Assembly: GCF_009939195.1 (NCBI RefSeq)
Contig: NZ_JAACKC010000003.1
Span: 124,001 to 188,000, forward strand
Reading direction: 5' to 3'
DNA from: Acinetobacter kanungonis
Lineage (GTDB): Bacteria; Pseudomonadota; Gammaproteobacteria; Pseudomonadales; Moraxellaceae
Length of the DNA: 64,000 bases
Shown here: positions 17,505-27,656 of the stretch, piece by piece
Layout of the letters: the number at the start of each line of letters is the position of its first letter
How positions within the stretch are numbered: position 1 is the stretch's first letter
Program-made: the position numbers and the translations under genes
Notes under the pieces: model-generated
What the model was told of the DNA's origin: nothing
The model's input: only the letters and a program-made list of their open reading frames with translations
Databases searched by the model: none

Positions 17505-19211
17505 TTATTCGCTGGTCACACGATTGACTTCTTGAAGAGAAGTTACCCCTTGCATGACCTTCTTTAAGCCTGAAATACGTAGATTATTAAACCCCGATTT
17601 TGCCGATGCTTCTGCAATTTCAATTGCATTACCATCTTCCATAATAATCTTGGATATCTCAGGTGTAACTTTCATTACTTCATATATTCCGACACGTCCT
17701 TTGTAACCTTCTCGACATTCAGAACATCCGACAGGTTGAAAAATCTTAAAGTCAGGATGTTGTATATCCTGTTCAGTAAAGCCCATTTCTAACAGGCTAT
17801 TTTGAGGTATTTCAACAGGTGTTTTACATTGTGAACAGAGTCGTCGAGCCAGACGTTGTGCAATTACCAAGTTTACAGAGGTTGCAATGTTAAAGGAAGG
17901 GACGCCCATGTTTCTTAAACGTGTGAGTGTCTCTGGCGCACTGTTGGTATGTAGGGTTGACATCACCATATGACCTGTTTGTGCGGCTTTAATCGCAATT
18001 TCTGCAGTTTCCAAGTCTCGAATCTCACCGACCATGACAATGTCTGGATCTTGGCGTAAGAAGGATTTTAATGCCGCGGAAAAGGTGAGACCAACTTTAT
18101 TATTCACGTTGACCTGATTGATGCCCTCTAAGTTAATTTCAACTGGATCTTCCGCGGTGGAAATATTGGTATCTTCTTTATTAAGAATATTCAGGCCAGT
18201 ATAGAGCGAGACGGTTTTACCTGAACCTGTAGGACCTGTAATGAGCAGCATCCCTTGCGGTTTTTCCAGTGCCTCCATAAATAAGGCTTTTTGTTCAGGT
18301 TCATAACCTAGGGCATCAATCCCGAGCATTGCACTAGAGGGGTCTAGAATACGCAGTACAATTTTTTCACCGAACAGTGTAGGAAGGGAGTTAACACGGA
18401 AATCAATGGCTTTGGTCTTGGAAGTTTTAAGTTTGATACGACCATCTTGCGGCACACGTTTTTCAGCAATATCCATTTGTGACATAACTTTTAGGCGTGA
18501 GGCTAAGCGAGTGGCTAACTGTAATGGGGGATTTGCGATTTGACGTAAAACACCATCTACACGATAGCGTACACGATAGACTTTTTCATAAGGCTCAAAG
18601 TGTAAGTCGGATGCACCCATACGAATCGCATCAATCAGTAGTTTATTGATATATTTAACAATCGGAGCTTCATCTTCTTGAGGTTGATCATCATTATCTT
18701 CTTGATCGGTATTTTCCTCATGCACGTGTAGTTCAAAGTCATCATCAAATTCGAAGGTGCTGTCTTCTGCATAATTTTGTTCAATGATTTTTTCTAATTT
18801 GTCATGTTCAACAATAATGACTTCAATGTTGAGTTTACTGTTGAAACGAATCGCATCCATAGCTTCAATATTCGTGGGATTGCTGGTTGCCACAAATAAA
18901 AGATGCCCACGTTTGAAAATGGGCAATATTCTGAATTTAGTAATAAGTTTATCTTCAACGATATCTTTTAAAATATGTGAAGCATCATAAGTTGAAAGAT
19001 CAAATAAGGGTTCGCCAAATTCTTCAGAAATTTTTTCGGCAATCACGAGTGGATTAAGCTTCGAGTTCTCAATCAGATAAGGAACAATATCTTGGTTGGC
19101 TTTCTTGGCATTGGTTACTGCAATATGCATATTTTCAGTAGAAACTAGCCCATCTTCGACCAAGCGGCGAATAAAACCTGTAAATCGTGGAGAACTTTGT
19201 AGTGCTGTCAT
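17505..19211 (-). CDS. pilB: Type IV pilus extension ATPase
   Basis: 568 residues from ATG 19211; a TTG at 19217 is in frame but less likely. Hexameric motor powering pilus extension. The N-terminal MshEN-type domain (about 1-150) is followed by an acidic linker rich in Glu/Asp (about 155-185). ATPase core: Walker A GPTGSGKT, Asp box, Walker B DPDIVMVGEIRD and His box TGHMVMSTLHTNSA. A four-cysteine zinc site (CSQC and CSEC) is near the C-terminus. First gene of the pil operon; 29 nt to pilC. Confidence 0.96.
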   Translation of the reverse strand: MTALQSSPRFTGFIRRLVEDGLVSTENMHIAVTNAKKANQDIVPYLIENSKLNPLVIAEKISEEFGEPLFDLSTYDASHILKDIVEDKLITKFRILPIFKRGHLLFVATSNPTNIEAMDAIRFNSKLNIEVIIVEHDKLEKIIEQNYAEDSTFEFDDDFELHVHEENTDQEDNDDQPQEDEAPIVKYINKLLIDAIRMGASDLHFEPYEKVYRVRYRVDGVLRQIANPPLQLATRLASRLKVMSQMDIAEKRVPQDGRIKLKTSKTKAIDFRVNSLPTLFGEKIVLRILDPSSAMLGIDALGYEPEQKALFMEALEKPQGMLLITGPTGSGKTVSLYTGLNILNKEDTNISTAEDPVEINLEGINQVNVNNKVGLTFSAALKSFLRQDPDIVMVGEIRDLETAEIAIKAAQTGHMVMSTLHTNSAPETLTRLRNMGVPSFNIATSVNLVIAQRLARRLCSQCKTPVEIPQNSLLEMGFTEQDIQHPDFKIFQPVGCSECREGYKGRVGIYEVMKVTPEISKIIMEDGNAIEIAEASAKSGFNNLRISGLKKVMQGVTSLQEVNRVTSE

Positions 19212-19489
19212 TCGCAAATGCCTACTTCAATTAAATTGTTTATAATTGGTATCGTAAAATTATACTTTTGTTGTATAAAAATACCATATCTGAAAATGTT
19301 GTGTTGGGCTAAGTATTGATGAAAAGCATGAACCAGTCTAATGAAACTGTCATTTTTTCGATGTGACTAACTGAAAAAAATATAAAAAAGTAAAGATCAT
19401 ACCAAACCGTCAAGAAAATTATCTTCTCGCTCAGCAATTCCGTGTAGAATGTCGCCGTTTAAATCAATTGTTTTGTGAATGGGTTAAGT

Positions 19490-20281
19490 ATGTCGGATTC
19501 GACGATCATGCCTTGGGTTGTGGGTAATTGGAAAATGAATCCAATGCAGGCCAATGCCAAACAACTTATAAATGAATTTAAAGAATTATTGAATAAGAAT
19601 GAAATTTCTCCAGCGCAATGTCATTTAGCGGTTGCGCCAATTTCAATTGCCTTGAGTTGGGTACAGGATGAATTTAAGCAGGCGAGTCGTCCTGTGCATG
19701 TGGTTGCACAAGATGTATCTCGTATGTCGGGCACGGGAGCCTATACAGGCGAGGTGAGTGCATCTTTATTAAAAGACAGTGCCATTGAGCATGTGTTGAT
19801 TGGTCACTCTGAACGTCGTGAGTTCTTTGGCGATAATCCTCAGGTGATTATTGAAAAAGTGGAACATGCGCTCGCGGCAGGACTCACAGTGATTTATTGC
19901 GTGGGTGAAAGTTTGCAGCAGCGTGAAAGTGGTCAAGCTGAACAAGTGGTATTACAACAAATTTGTGATATAGCCAGGAGTGTAAGCACTGAACAATGGC
20001 AGCAGATTGTCATTGCTTATGAACCTATTTGGGCAATTGGTACAGGTAAAACTGCCTCACCAGAAGATGCGCAAACTATGCATGCCAAAATTCGTGAAGG
20101 TTTAAAACAGTTGACAGCATTCGGTGCAAGCATGCCAATCTTGTATGGTGGTAGTGTTAAGCCTGAAAATGCAGTAGAGTTGGCAGCCTGTCCAGATATT
20201 AATGGCGCCTTGGTGGGTGGAGCATCGCTGAATGCTGCATCTTTTTATCAGATTGCTCAGGCGTTTGCGCTGAAGAAATAA
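19490..20281 (+). CDS. tpiA: Triosephosphate isomerase
   Basis: 263 residues from ATG 19490; GTG 19475 would add five. Interconverts dihydroxyacetone phosphate and glyceraldehyde-3-phosphate in the cytoplasm. Active-site elements are all present: VGNWKMN (Lys), [11 protein letters not shown] (His), [15 protein letters not shown] (catalytic Glu) and [11 protein letters not shown] (phosphate loop). It is followed after 13 nt by secG, the usual gammaproteobacterial tpiA-secG pair. Confidence 0.96.
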   Translation: MSDSTIMPWVVGNWKMNPMQANAKQLINEFKELLNKNEISPAQCHLAVAPISIALSWVQDEFKQASRPVHVVAQDVSRMSGTGAYTGEVSASLLKDSAIEHVLIGHSERREFFGDNPQVIIEKVEHALAAGLTVIYCVGESLQQRESGQAEQVVLQQICDIARSVSTEQWQQIVIAYEPIWAIGTGKTASPEDAQTMHAKIREGLKQLTAFGASMPILYGGSVKPENAVELAACPDINGALVGGASLNAASFYQIAQAFALKK

Positions 20282-20294
20282 CGAGGAGTTCATC

Positions 20295-20624
20295 ATGCAT
20301 ACTTTTGTGCTGGTGGTGCATATTATTCTTGCTGTATTGATGATCGGCTTGATTCTTGTACAGCATGGTAAGGGCGCTGATGCGGGTGCCTCTTTCGGTG
20401 GTGGTGGCGCTGCAACCGTATTTGGAGCTTCGGGTTCTGGAAACTTCTTAACGCGTTTAACTGCAATTTTGACGGCTTTGTTCTTTATTACCAGTTTGAC
20501 CTTGGCGGTATTTGCCAAACAGCAAACCACCGAAGCCTATAGTTTGAAATCCGTACAAACGACTGCACCTGCAACAACCAATTCGGGTGAAACTTCACCA
20601 ACTGCACCAAAAACTGGCGAATAA
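20295..20624 (+). CDS. secG: Protein translocase subunit SecG
   Basis: 109 residues. Two membrane helices (about 1-22 and 52-74) with the conserved LILVQHGKGADAGASFGGGG loop between them. It assists SecYE in preprotein export. The C-terminal tail is Thr/Pro-rich and variable in this family. GAGG lies upstream of the ATG. Cotranscribed with tpiA; the tRNA genes follow after about 50 nt without an obvious terminator, so they may be read through from here. Confidence 0.95.
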   Translation: MHTFVLVVHIILAVLMIGLILVQHGKGADAGASFGGGGAATVFGASGSGNFLTRLTAILTALFFITSLTLAVFAKQQTTEAYSLKSVQTTAPATTNSGETSPTAPKTGE

Positions 20625-20677
20625 GCTGAAATAGTGCTTTCTTTTTTATGTTGTTGCGCATAGAATGCGTCACAGCT

Positions 20678-20762
20678 GCGGTGGTGGTGGAATTGGTAGA
20701 CACGCTACCTTGAGGTGGTAGTGCTTTCGGGCGTGGGGGTTCAAGTCCCCCCTTCCGCACCA
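20678..20762 (+). tRNA. tRNA-Leu (GAG)
   Basis: 85 nt including an encoded CCA. Anticodon stem CTACC/GGTAG with loop TTGAGGT gives anticodon GAG, reading CUC/CUU leucine codons. The long variable arm (GTGCTTTCGGGCGT) confirms a class II tRNA, and the T arm is GGGGG-TTCAAGT-CCCCC. The acceptor stem has a T-T mismatch at the fifth pair (GCGGTGG against CTTCCGC). Confidence 0.95.
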
Positions 20763-20806
20763 AACTATAAAACCAGATAGTTTGGTGTATGCAGTGAATA
20801 TGTTGA

Positions 20807-20883
<77 letters not shown>

Positions 20884-20885
20884 AT

Positions 20886-20911
20886 TTTAATTAAGATGCA
20901 ACTTAATTAAA
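20886..20911. repeat. Inverted repeat between the two initiator tRNAs
   Basis: TTTAATTAAG and CTTAATTAAA are perfect 10-bp arms around ATGCAA, just after the CCA of copy 1. It may guide RNase processing of the tRNA precursor or act as a weak terminator; no U-run follows. Confidence 0.5.
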
Positions 20912-20932
20912 GCAAAATGAAAAAGATTTTCC

Positions 20933-20961
20933 TTGAAGATTTTCTAAATTTTGTATATAAT
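20933..20961 (+). promoter_or_regulatory. Promoter of the second initiator tRNA
   Basis: TTGAAG, a 17-nt spacer and a perfect TATAAT. The predicted start lies about 7 nt before the mature tRNA at 20975, so this copy can be transcribed independently of the upstream tRNA-Leu/tRNA-fMet unit. Confidence 0.75.
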
Positions 20962-20974
20962 TTTGCAACGTTAA

Positions 20975-21051
<77 letters not shown>

Positions 21052-21058
21052 AGTTTCT

Positions 21059-21088
21059 AAAGAGGCTCACAATAAGGTGGGCCTTTTT
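21059..21088 (+). terminator. Terminator after the tRNA cluster
   Basis: AAAGAGGCTCAC pairs over 12 positions (two G-T pairs) with GTGGGCCTTTTT around AATAAG; a T-run ends the right arm. It closes the initiator-tRNA transcript. Confidence 0.75.
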
Positions 21089-21120
21089 GCACAGTGGATA
21101 TTGATTTTCTGTGTAATAAT

Positions 21121-21142
21121 GGGGGCGATTGCGCCCTTTTTT
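21121..21142 (+). terminator. Second terminator before the rimP operon
   Basis: GGGCG-ATTG-CGCCC followed by TTTTTT. Tandem with the hairpin at 21059, it would insulate the rimP operon from tRNA transcription. Confidence 0.7.
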
Positions 21143-21170
21143 ATTGGCTATCGTGTAGTGTCGACATCAA

Positions 21171-21199
21171 TTGGTCAAATAGTCATGCTTCACTATAGT
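21171..21199 (+). promoter_or_regulatory. Promoter of the rimP-nusA-infB-rbfA operon
   Basis: TTGGTC, a 17-nt spacer and TATAGT, placed after both terminators and about 50 nt before the rimP start. It is the only good promoter match in this interval. Confidence 0.65.
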
Positions 21200-21255
21200 A
21201 GGTCTGTTTCATCGGTCAACATGGCCATTGAATCGCACAAAAATGACGAGAGTAA

Positions 21256-21780
21256 ATGAAGTTATCAAATAAAACCCAAGCACTCCAAGATTTAATCGCT
21301 CCTGCAGTGCAAGCTTGTAATGTAGATCTTTGGGGGATTGAATTTATCCCTCAAGGCAAACGTTCGTTATTGCGTATCTATATTGACAAAGCTGTTGATG
21401 AAAATGTAGAACCAATTATCAATGAAGACGGTGAGGAAGAGCTCGGCCGTGGTATTGGCGTTCAAGACTGTGTGCGTGTCACTCAACAAGTGGGTGCTAT
21501 GCTTGATGTACATGATCCGATTTCAGGGGAGTATGCGCTAGAAGTGTCATCTCCAGGTTGGGATCGTCCATTTTTCCAATTGGAGCAGATGCCTGCATAT
21601 ATTGGTCAACAAGTCGCATTACGTCTGATCAGTGCTGTAGAAAATCGTCGTAAGTTTCAAGCCAAATTGGTTGCCGTAGATCTGGAAAATGAAGTGATTC
21701 AGGTTGAAGTGGAAAAGCAACAGGTGCTTGAAATTGATAGTAACAATATCGACAAAGCAAATCTGGTCTATCAAGATTAA
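21256..21780 (+). CDS. rimP: Ribosome maturation factor RimP
   Basis: 174 residues, slightly longer than the about 150 of E. coli because of an acidic insertion ([11 protein letters not shown]). Needed for 30S subunit maturation. Conserved features: [22 protein letters not shown] at the N-terminus, LLRIYIDKA, and [20 protein letters not shown], the family signature. First gene of the rimP-nusA-infB-rbfA operon. Confidence 0.95.
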   Translation: MKLSNKTQALQDLIAPAVQACNVDLWGIEFIPQGKRSLLRIYIDKAVDENVEPIINEDGEEELGRGIGVQDCVRVTQQVGAMLDVHDPISGEYALEVSSPGWDRPFFQLEQMPAYIGQQVALRLISAVENRRKFQAKLVAVDLENEVIQVEVEKQQVLEIDSNNIDKANLVYQD

Positions 21781-21815
21781 TTCAATTTATAAGAATCTGA
21801 ACAAATAGGTGACTT

Positions 21816-23300
21816 ATGGCACGCGAAATCCTTACCGTCGTTGAAACGGTTAGTAACGAAAAAGGTGTAGGTCGCGAAGCAATTTTCGAAGCGCTTGAAC
21901 AAGCTCTCGTTGCAGCGACGAAAAAGAAATTTTATGAAGGCACGCATTCTGAAGAAGCACGCTTACGTGTAGAGATTGATCGTAAAACTGGTGACTATCG
22001 TACTTTCCGTCAATGGGAAGTGGTTGCAGATGAAGATCATGAAATGCCTGCATGCCAAGATGCGATTTCTGATGTTGATCCTGCGAAATGGTCAATTGGC
22101 GACATCCGCGAATTGGAAGTTGAGTCGATTGATTTCGGTCGTATTGCTGCGCAAATTGCGAAACAAGTGATTGTACAAAAGATTCGTGAAGCTGAGCGTG
22201 CATTGGTTGCTGATGCTTATGAATCTAAAGTTGGTGAGCTGATCTACGGTGAAGTGAAAAAGCAAACTAAAGACGGTTTTATCATTGATCTAGGTGATAA
22301 TGCTGAAGCCTATCTTGCGCGTGAAGAAATGATCGCTAAAGAGATTTTACGTCCAAAACAACGCGTCAACGCGATTTTGTTTAACGTGAATCGTGAAGGT
22401 CGTGGTGCACAATTGTTATTGTCACGTGCCCGCCCTGAAATGCTGATGGCATTGATGAAAAAAGAGATTCCTGAAATTTCTGAAGAAATCATCGAGATTA
22501 AAGCTGCAGCGCGTCAACCTGGTGTTCGTGCTAAAATTGCAGTGAAAACCAATGATCACCGTATTGATCCTGTGGGTGCATGTATTGGTATGCGTGGTAC
22601 GCGTATTCAAGCGGTACAACAAGAGTTGAATGGTGAGCGTATTGATGTGGTGGTTTGGTCTGATGATCCTGCACAGTACATCGCAAGCGCATTAGAACCA
22701 GCAGATGTTTCGGGTATCGTGATTGACGAAGAAGAACGTACTGCGGACATCATTTTCGCGACCAGCGATCAATTGGCGCGTGCCATTGGTTCACAAGGTC
22801 AAAACGTACGTTTGGCGTCTGAATTAACAGGCTACAAACTGAATATGATGCTTGAAGAAGAGTATCATGCACGTCAGCAAAACGAAGCTCAACAATACCT
22901 AGACTTGTTTGTTACACGTTTAGATATTGAAGAAGATTTGGCAATGGCTTTGGTTGAGATGGGCTTCACTTCTTTAGAAGAGATTGCTTATGTTCCAGCT
23001 GAAACCTTTGATGAAATCGAATTAGATGCTGAAACTGTTGAATTACTGCAAAGCCGTGCGAAAGAAGTTGCATTGGCAGATGCATTACAACAGCAAGAAA
23101 ATATCCAAGATCCAAGTGCTGAACTTCTTGCAATGGAAGGAATGACACAAGAAATCGCGTATGCATTGGCTGCACGCGGAGTAGTGACAGTTGATGACTT
23201 GGCAGACCAAGCGACTGACGATATCTCTGATATTGAAGGTTTAGGGGCTGAACAAGCGGGTCAATTGATTATGAAAGCGCGCGAATCATGGTTTAACTAG
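21816..23300 (+). CDS. nusA: Transcription termination/antitermination protein NusA
   Basis: 494 residues, full length for the gammaproteobacterial form. Order: N-terminal RNAP-binding domain (1-125), S1 domain (about 132-200, VGELIYGEVKKQTKDGFIIDLG), two KH domains (PVGACIGMRGTRIQAVQQEL and ARAIGSQGQNVRLASELTGYKL), then two acidic helix-hairpin-helix repeats (about 360-490) that bind the RNAP alpha C-terminal domain. It modulates pausing, termination and antitermination. 35 nt after rimP, 10 nt before infB. Confidence 0.97.
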   Translation: MAREILTVVETVSNEKGVGREAIFEALEQALVAATKKKFYEGTHSEEARLRVEIDRKTGDYRTFRQWEVVADEDHEMPACQDAISDVDPAKWSIGDIRELEVESIDFGRIAAQIAKQVIVQKIREAERALVADAYESKVGELIYGEVKKQTKDGFIIDLGDNAEAYLAREEMIAKEILRPKQRVNAILFNVNREGRGAQLLLSRARPEMLMALMKKEIPEISEEIIEIKAAARQPGVRAKIAVKTNDHRIDPVGACIGMRGTRIQAVQQELNGERIDVVVWSDDPAQYIASALEPADVSGIVIDEEERTADIIFATSDQLARAIGSQGQNVRLASELTGYKLNMMLEEEYHARQQNEAQQYLDLFVTRLDIEEDLAMALVEMGFTSLEEIAYVPAETFDEIELDAETVELLQSRAKEVALADALQQQENIQDPSAELLAMEGMTQEIAYALAARGVVTVDDLADQATDDISDIEGLGAEQAGQLIMKARESWFN

Positions 23301-23310
23301 GAGGTAATAT

Positions 23311-26013
23311 ATGACGGACAAGTCGATTCAAGAGTTAGCACTCAGCGTAGGACGTCCTGTAGACAAGCTCCTAGAGCAGGTTCGCGATGCAGGTTTACCG
23401 CAACGTAAAGCTGACGACATTATTTCCACTGAACAACAAGATACCCTCGTTAACCATTTGAAGAAAGTTCATGGTCAGGACGTAGGGCAAGCAGGACAAA
23501 TCACGTTGAAACGTAAAACGACAGGTACTGCCAAAGTGGCAAGTACCTCAGGTAAGGCTAAAACGATTAATGTTGAAGTTCGCAAGAAACATACATTTAC
23601 CAAGCCAGATCCTGAACAAATCAAAGCAGAAGCTTTGGCAAAAGCACAAGCTGAACAACAAGCACGTACAGCTGTTGATTCTAAAGCGAAAGTTGAGACT
23701 AAAGCTGAAGCTCCAGTAAACAAAGCGGCTGCAAACTTAGAAGCGATGCGTGCTGCTGCGAAGCAAGAAACCACAAAGCAAGAAACAGCGAAAGCTGCGG
23801 TTGTGGTGAAGCGTAAATCAACTAATAAGCCGATTGTAAAAGCTCAAGTTAAAGTGATTGAGACGCCTGAGCAGAAAAAAGCGCGTGAGGCTCAAGCAGC
23901 ACAGCTTAAAGCAACTGAAGAAGCAGCGCGTCGTAAAGCTGCTGAAGAAGCACAACAACGTACGCTTGAACAGATGCGTCAGATGGCTTCGAAATATTCT
24001 TCTGACGATGCAGCACCGACAATTCGTGTGATTGATGACTCTCCGCTTGCAGCAGGTCTCGTTGGTCAAGCCTACGAAGATTCTTTCGCGAAAGAAGACC
24101 GTGAAATTAAGCGTGGTACAAGCACGACGAATACACGTTCATCGAAGAAAGGCGGTCGTCGTGGTGAAGAGCAATCATTCCGTGATAACTCTCATAAGCG
24201 CGGTTTGAAGTCTAGCCAAGCGAACAAGCACGGTTTCGAAAAACCTGTTAAAAAACAGGTTTATGATGTAGAAATTGGTACCACGATTGTGGTGGCGGAC
24301 TTAGCTGCAAAAATGGCAGTTAAAGTACGTGAAGTCATTAAATCACTCATGAAAATGGGTGAATTGGTTACACAAAACCAAGCGATTGACCAAGAAATTG
24401 CTGCACTTGTGGTTGAAGAAATGGGTCATAACCCAGTTTTAGTTTCTGAAACTCAAGCAGAAGACAATCTATTAGAAGCAGCTGAAGAAGCGCGTGGTGT
24501 TCAATCGACTCGTGCGCCAGTTGTTACGATTATGGGTCACGTTGACCATGGTAAAACCTCATTACTTGACCGTATTCGTCGCTCGAAAGTGGCTGCGGGT
24601 GAAGCAGGTGGTATTACTCAGCACATCGGTGCTTACCATGTGACAACGGACAAGGGTATCATTACTTTCCTTGACACACCTGGACATGCGGCATTTACTG
24701 CAATGCGTTCACGTGGTGCGAAAGCAACGGATATCGTCGTGTTGGTTGTTGCAGCAGATGATGGTGTAATGCCACAAACTGCAGAAGCAATTGACCATGC
24801 ACGTGCAGCGGGTACGCCTATCATTGTTGCAATCAACAAGATGGATAAAGAATCTGCTGATCCAGATCGCGTATTGAATGAATTGACCACGAAAGAAATC
24901 GTACCTGAGCAATGGGGCGGTGATGTTCCAGTTGCAATGGTATCTGCACATTCTGGTATGGGTATCGATGAGCTTCTTGACCTGATTTCAATCCAAGCAG
25001 AAATGTTAGAGTTGAAAGCATCTGAAGAAGGTGCAGCACAAGGTGTGGTTATTGAAGCGCGCGTAGACACTAGTCGTGGTGCGGTGACGTCTATTCTTGT
25101 TCAAAACGGTACTTTGAAAGTGGGTGACCTTGTCCTTGCAGGTTCATCTTATGGTCGCGTTCGTGCGATGACTGATGAAAATGGTCAACGCATTAAGTCG
25201 GCAGGTCCATCGATTCCAGTGGAAATTTTGGGTCTTCCAGAAGCGCCAATGGCGGGTGATGAAGTTCTTGTTGTGAGCGATGAGAAGAAAGCGCGTGAAG
25301 TTGCTGATGCACGTATGGATCGTGAACGTCAAAAACGTCTTGAGCGTCAAAGCGCAATGCGTTTGGAAAACATCATGGCGTCAATGGGCAAGAAAGATGT
25401 GCCGATTGTTAACGTGGTATTGAAAACTGACGTACGTGGTACTTTGGAAGCATTGCACGTAGCCCTTGCTGAACTTGCGACGGATGAAGTTAAAGTTCGT
25501 ATTATTGGTTCAGGCGTGGGTGCGATCACTGAGTCTGACGTTACCTTGGCTGAATCTTCAGAAGCGGTATTGCTTGGCTTTAACGTTCGTGCGGACAACA
25601 CTGCGCGTCAAAAAGCCGATGCAGATGGTATCGACATTCGTTACTATTCAGTGATTTACCAATTGATTGACGATGTGAAAGATGCAATGAGCGGTAAGCT
25701 TGCGCCAGAACATCGTGAAACGATTCTGGGTGTGGCTGAAGTTCGTGAAGTGTTCCACTCAAGTAAGTTTGGTGCAGCAGCAGGCTGTATGGTTCTTGAA
25801 GGTCACTTACACCGTAATAAACCGATTCGCGTATTACGTGATGACGTGGTGGTGTTCCAAGGTGAGCTTGAATCTCTTCGTCGCTATAAAGATGTGGTTG
25901 AAGAAGTTCGTGCGGGCATGGAATGTGGTCTTGCAGTGAAAGGTTATAAAGACATCAAAGTCAAAGATAAGATCGAAGTCTATGATGTTCAACTGATTAA
26001 ACGGAGTCTTTAA
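23311..26013 (+). CDS. infB: Translation initiation factor IF-2
   Basis: 900 residues. N-terminal IF2N domain (1-52), then a long Ala/Lys/Glu/Gln-rich helical linker (about 85-290), a second IF2N-type domain (about 320-375), and the GTPase core: G1 GHVDHGKT near residue 409, G3 DTPGH, G4 NKMD. Beta-barrel and C-terminal fMet-tRNA-binding domains follow. It delivers initiator tRNA to the 30S subunit, so it functionally matches the two initiator tRNA genes just upstream. GGAGG upstream of the ATG; the stop overlaps the rbfA start. Confidence 0.98.
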   Translation: MTDKSIQELALSVGRPVDKLLEQVRDAGLPQRKADDIISTEQQDTLVNHLKKVHGQDVGQAGQITLKRKTTGTAKVASTSGKAKTINVEVRKKHTFTKPDPEQIKAEALAKAQAEQQARTAVDSKAKVETKAEAPVNKAAANLEAMRAAAKQETTKQETAKAAVVVKRKSTNKPIVKAQVKVIETPEQKKAREAQAAQLKATEEAARRKAAEEAQQRTLEQMRQMASKYSSDDAAPTIRVIDDSPLAAGLVGQAYEDSFAKEDREIKRGTSTTNTRSSKKGGRRGEEQSFRDNSHKRGLKSSQANKHGFEKPVKKQVYDVEIGTTIVVADLAAKMAVKVREVIKSLMKMGELVTQNQAIDQEIAALVVEEMGHNPVLVSETQAEDNLLEAAEEARGVQSTRAPVVTIMGHVDHGKTSLLDRIRRSKVAAGEAGGITQHIGAYHVTTDKGIITFLDTPGHAAFTAMRSRGAKATDIVVLVVAADDGVMPQTAEAIDHARAAGTPIIVAINKMDKESADPDRVLNELTTKEIVPEQWGGDVPVAMVSAHSGMGIDELLDLISIQAEMLELKASEEGAAQGVVIEARVDTSRGAVTSILVQNGTLKVGDLVLAGSSYGRVRAMTDENGQRIKSAGPSIPVEILGLPEAPMAGDEVLVVSDEKKAREVADARMDRERQKRLERQSAMRLENIMASMGKKDVPIVNVVLKTDVRGTLEALHVALAELATDEVKVRIIGSGVGAITESDVTLAESSEAVLLGFNVRADNTARQKADADGIDIRYYSVIYQLIDDVKDAMSGKLAPEHRETILGVAEVREVFHSSKFGAAAGCMVLEGHLHRNKPIRVLRDDVVVFQGELESLRRYKDVVEEVRAGMECGLAVKGYKDIKVKDKIEVYDVQLIKRSL

Positions 26014-26420
26014 TGGCGGGTAGTCAGCGTCTGAAGCGAATGGCAGATACAGTACAGCGTGAGTTGTCTGATTTAATCCGCCAAGAGCTGAAAGATCCAC
26101 GCTTAGGTGGTCTTGTGACCATCTCTGCGGTGAAGGTCAGCCCAGATTTAGGCTATGCAGAAGTCTATGTCACTGTGATGGGACGTGAACTAGGCGATGA
26201 GCAAAGTGCCGTGGCAAATAAAGAAACTTTGGATGTCTTGAATAAAGCATCAGGTTTCTTACGCCATGAACTCAGTCGTCGTATTAAGACACGTATTACG
26301 CCACGCTTGCGTTTCCATTATGACAAGACCAATGCCTATGGTAACTATATGTTTGGTCTGATTGCTGAAGCAGTCAAGGATTTACCTGCTGCTGAAGCAA
26401 AGCAACAAGATGATGAATAA
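26013..26420 (+). CDS. rbfA: 30S ribosome-binding factor A
   Basis: 135 residues, single KH-type fold. Signatures: QRLKRMADTVQRELSDLI, ELKDPRLGGLVTISAVKVSPD, YAEVYVTVMG, and a C-terminal half ending RRIKTRITPRLRFHYDKT. It helps 16S rRNA 5' end maturation and cold growth. The ATG overlaps the infB stop by one base (TAATG), so translation is coupled. A strong terminator follows. Confidence 0.96.
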   Translation: MAGSQRLKRMADTVQRELSDLIRQELKDPRLGGLVTISAVKVSPDLGYAEVYVTVMGRELGDEQSAVANKETLDVLNKASGFLRHELSRRIKTRITPRLRFHYDKTNAYGNYMFGLIAEAVKDLPAAEAKQQDDE

Positions 26421-26445
26421 GCTCAATTAAAATATTGAGTGAAAT

Positions 26446-26474
26446 AAAAAAGCCACCTTCGGGTGGCTTTTTTT
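26446..26474. terminator. Terminator shared by rbfA and the Mrp operon
   Basis: AAAAAGCCACC-TTCG-GGTGGCTTTTT, an 11-bp stem with a stable UUCG tetraloop. A-run and T-run flank both sides, so it can end the rimP operon from the left and the convergent Mrp operon from the right. Confidence 0.92.
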
Positions 26475-26485
26475 ATGTCTAGGAT

Positions 26486-26848
26486 TTAGTCACGACGGCG
26501 TTGGCGCTGCCAAGGCAATGGTCGATTTAAAGCTTCAGGTACATCACCACTCATGGAGCGCAAGCGTAAATGTAATGCGGCTTGTGCCATGAGGTTGGCG
26601 GAGACAGGTGCGGTGATGAAGGCGAGCAAGGTCAGTAGAATTTCGGCAAAGCCGATACGTCCTTGAAATGCTGAGTAAATCATGGCGGCAATCAGGAAGC
26701 TACCTAAGCCTAAAGTACTGGATTTGGTCGGTGCATGCAGTCGCATAAACAAATCGGGTAGACGCACCATACCAATGCCTCCAACCAGCATGAAGAATGC
26801 ACCGATCAGCAAGAAAATAGAAACCAGAATTTCCATGAGTAATTGCAT
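26486..26848 (-). CDS. mrpG: Mrp-type Na+/H+ antiporter subunit G
   Basis: 120 residues, three membrane helices. ILVSIFLLIGAFFMLVGGIGMVRLPD followed by RLHAPTKSSTLGLGS is the PhaG/MnhG/MrpG signature. The C-terminal tail is rich in Arg. Last gene of the operon mrpA-C-D-E-F-G, 12 nt after mrpF. The complex exchanges cytoplasmic Na+ (or K+) for protons. Confidence 0.93.
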   Translation of the reverse strand: MQLLMEILVSIFLLIGAFFMLVGGIGMVRLPDLFMRLHAPTKSSTLGLGSFLIAAMIYSAFQGRIGFAEILLTLLAFITAPVSANLMAQAALHLRLRSMSGDVPEALNRPLPWQRQRRRD

Positions 26849-26860
26849 TAAAGGTTCTCC

Positions 26861-27136
26861 TTAATCGATGACATGGCCAGAGGTGAAGTAGCGCGCCAAA
26901 GCCACGGTTGAAACAAAGCCGAGCATGGCGACCAGTAGTGCCCCTTCAAACAGTGAAGTGGTGCTCCAGTAAATACCCAAAACAACAATTAGGCAGGTCG
27001 CATTCAGGAACAAAGTATCCAAAGCCAAGAGACGATCGACAATTGATGGTCCAATAATCAGGCGACCCAGACACATCAACATCGACAGCGTAATCGCCAC
27101 CATGCAAATCCCTAAAGCATAAGGCAAAATGGTCAT
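26861..27136 (-). CDS. mrpF: Mrp-type Na+/H+ antiporter subunit F
   Basis: 91 residues, three membrane helices. LCLGRLIIGPSIVDRLLALDTL is the MrpF/PhaF signature; GALLVAMLGFVSTVALARYF ends the protein. The ATG overlaps the mrpE stop by four bases. Confidence 0.93.
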   Translation of the reverse strand: MTILPYALGICMVAITLSMLMCLGRLIIGPSIVDRLLALDTLFLNATCLIVVLGIYWSTTSLFEGALLVAMLGFVSTVALARYFTSGHVID

Positions 27137-27654
27137 GTGGCATCTCCTGAGTTGACGTGGAAGATTTCCAGTAAAGGCTTTTCATAGCGGTTCTTGATGT
27201 CTTGAATATCAATCTCCGCATCATCCGTGCTTAAGGCATGTACCAAGATATCACCACGGTCTTGGTCAATTCCCGCAGAAACTGTACCAGGCGTGGTGGT
27301 GATGATCATAGCCAGTAAGCTATTCACTTCATCGTGCTGGGTTTCCAAAGGCACGCGATACCATTTTGGATGCAAGCGATCCATCGGTCCCAACACTAAT
27401 TTTGCAATACGAATGTTGGAAATGATGATATCCCACAGCACCACAAAAAACAGTTTAATCGCCGCTGTCCAGTTGATGTTAGGGGTTTGCTGAATAAACG
27501 GTTGTACCAGACGAGGAATGATCACAGCCAGTAAAGCCGCCATGACCAAGGTGGCGGCATCTAAGCTATGCGCCAGCATAATCCAAGTGATGGCAACCAA
27601 AACCGAAACAAAAGGATGCGGCAGCCATCGACTAAGAAAATTTGTTTTTTGCAT
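27133..27654 (-). CDS. mrpE: Mrp-type Na+/H+ antiporter subunit E
   Basis: 173 residues. Two or three hydrophobic helices in the first 110 residues, then a soluble tail with ITTTPGTVSAGID and LVHALSTDD, the conserved MnhE core. Overlaps mrpF by four bases and begins two bases after mrpD. Confidence 0.93.
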   Translation of the reverse strand: MQKTNFLSRWLPHPFVSVLVAITWIMLAHSLDAATLVMAALLAVIIPRLVQPFIQQTPNINWTAAIKLFFVVLWDIIISNIRIAKLVLGPMDRLHPKWYRVPLETQHDEVNSLLAMIITTTPGTVSAGIDQDRGDILVHALSTDDAEIDIQDIKNRYEKPLLEIFHVNSGDAT

Positions 27655-27656
27655 GG

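Noticed and set aside
20102..20530. 142-residue minus-strand frame over tpiA-secG
   Set aside because: Fully antisense to two well-supported genes and of low-complexity composition.
21077..21259. 60-residue frame with a hydrophobic start before rimP
   Set aside because: It starts with GTG inside a terminator stem, runs through a second terminator and the rimP promoter, and has no SD; explained by those elements.
23475..24069. Antisense frames over the Ala/Lys-rich IF-2 linker
   Set aside because: They arise from the skewed codon composition of the linker; Ser/Cys-rich products without family resemblance.
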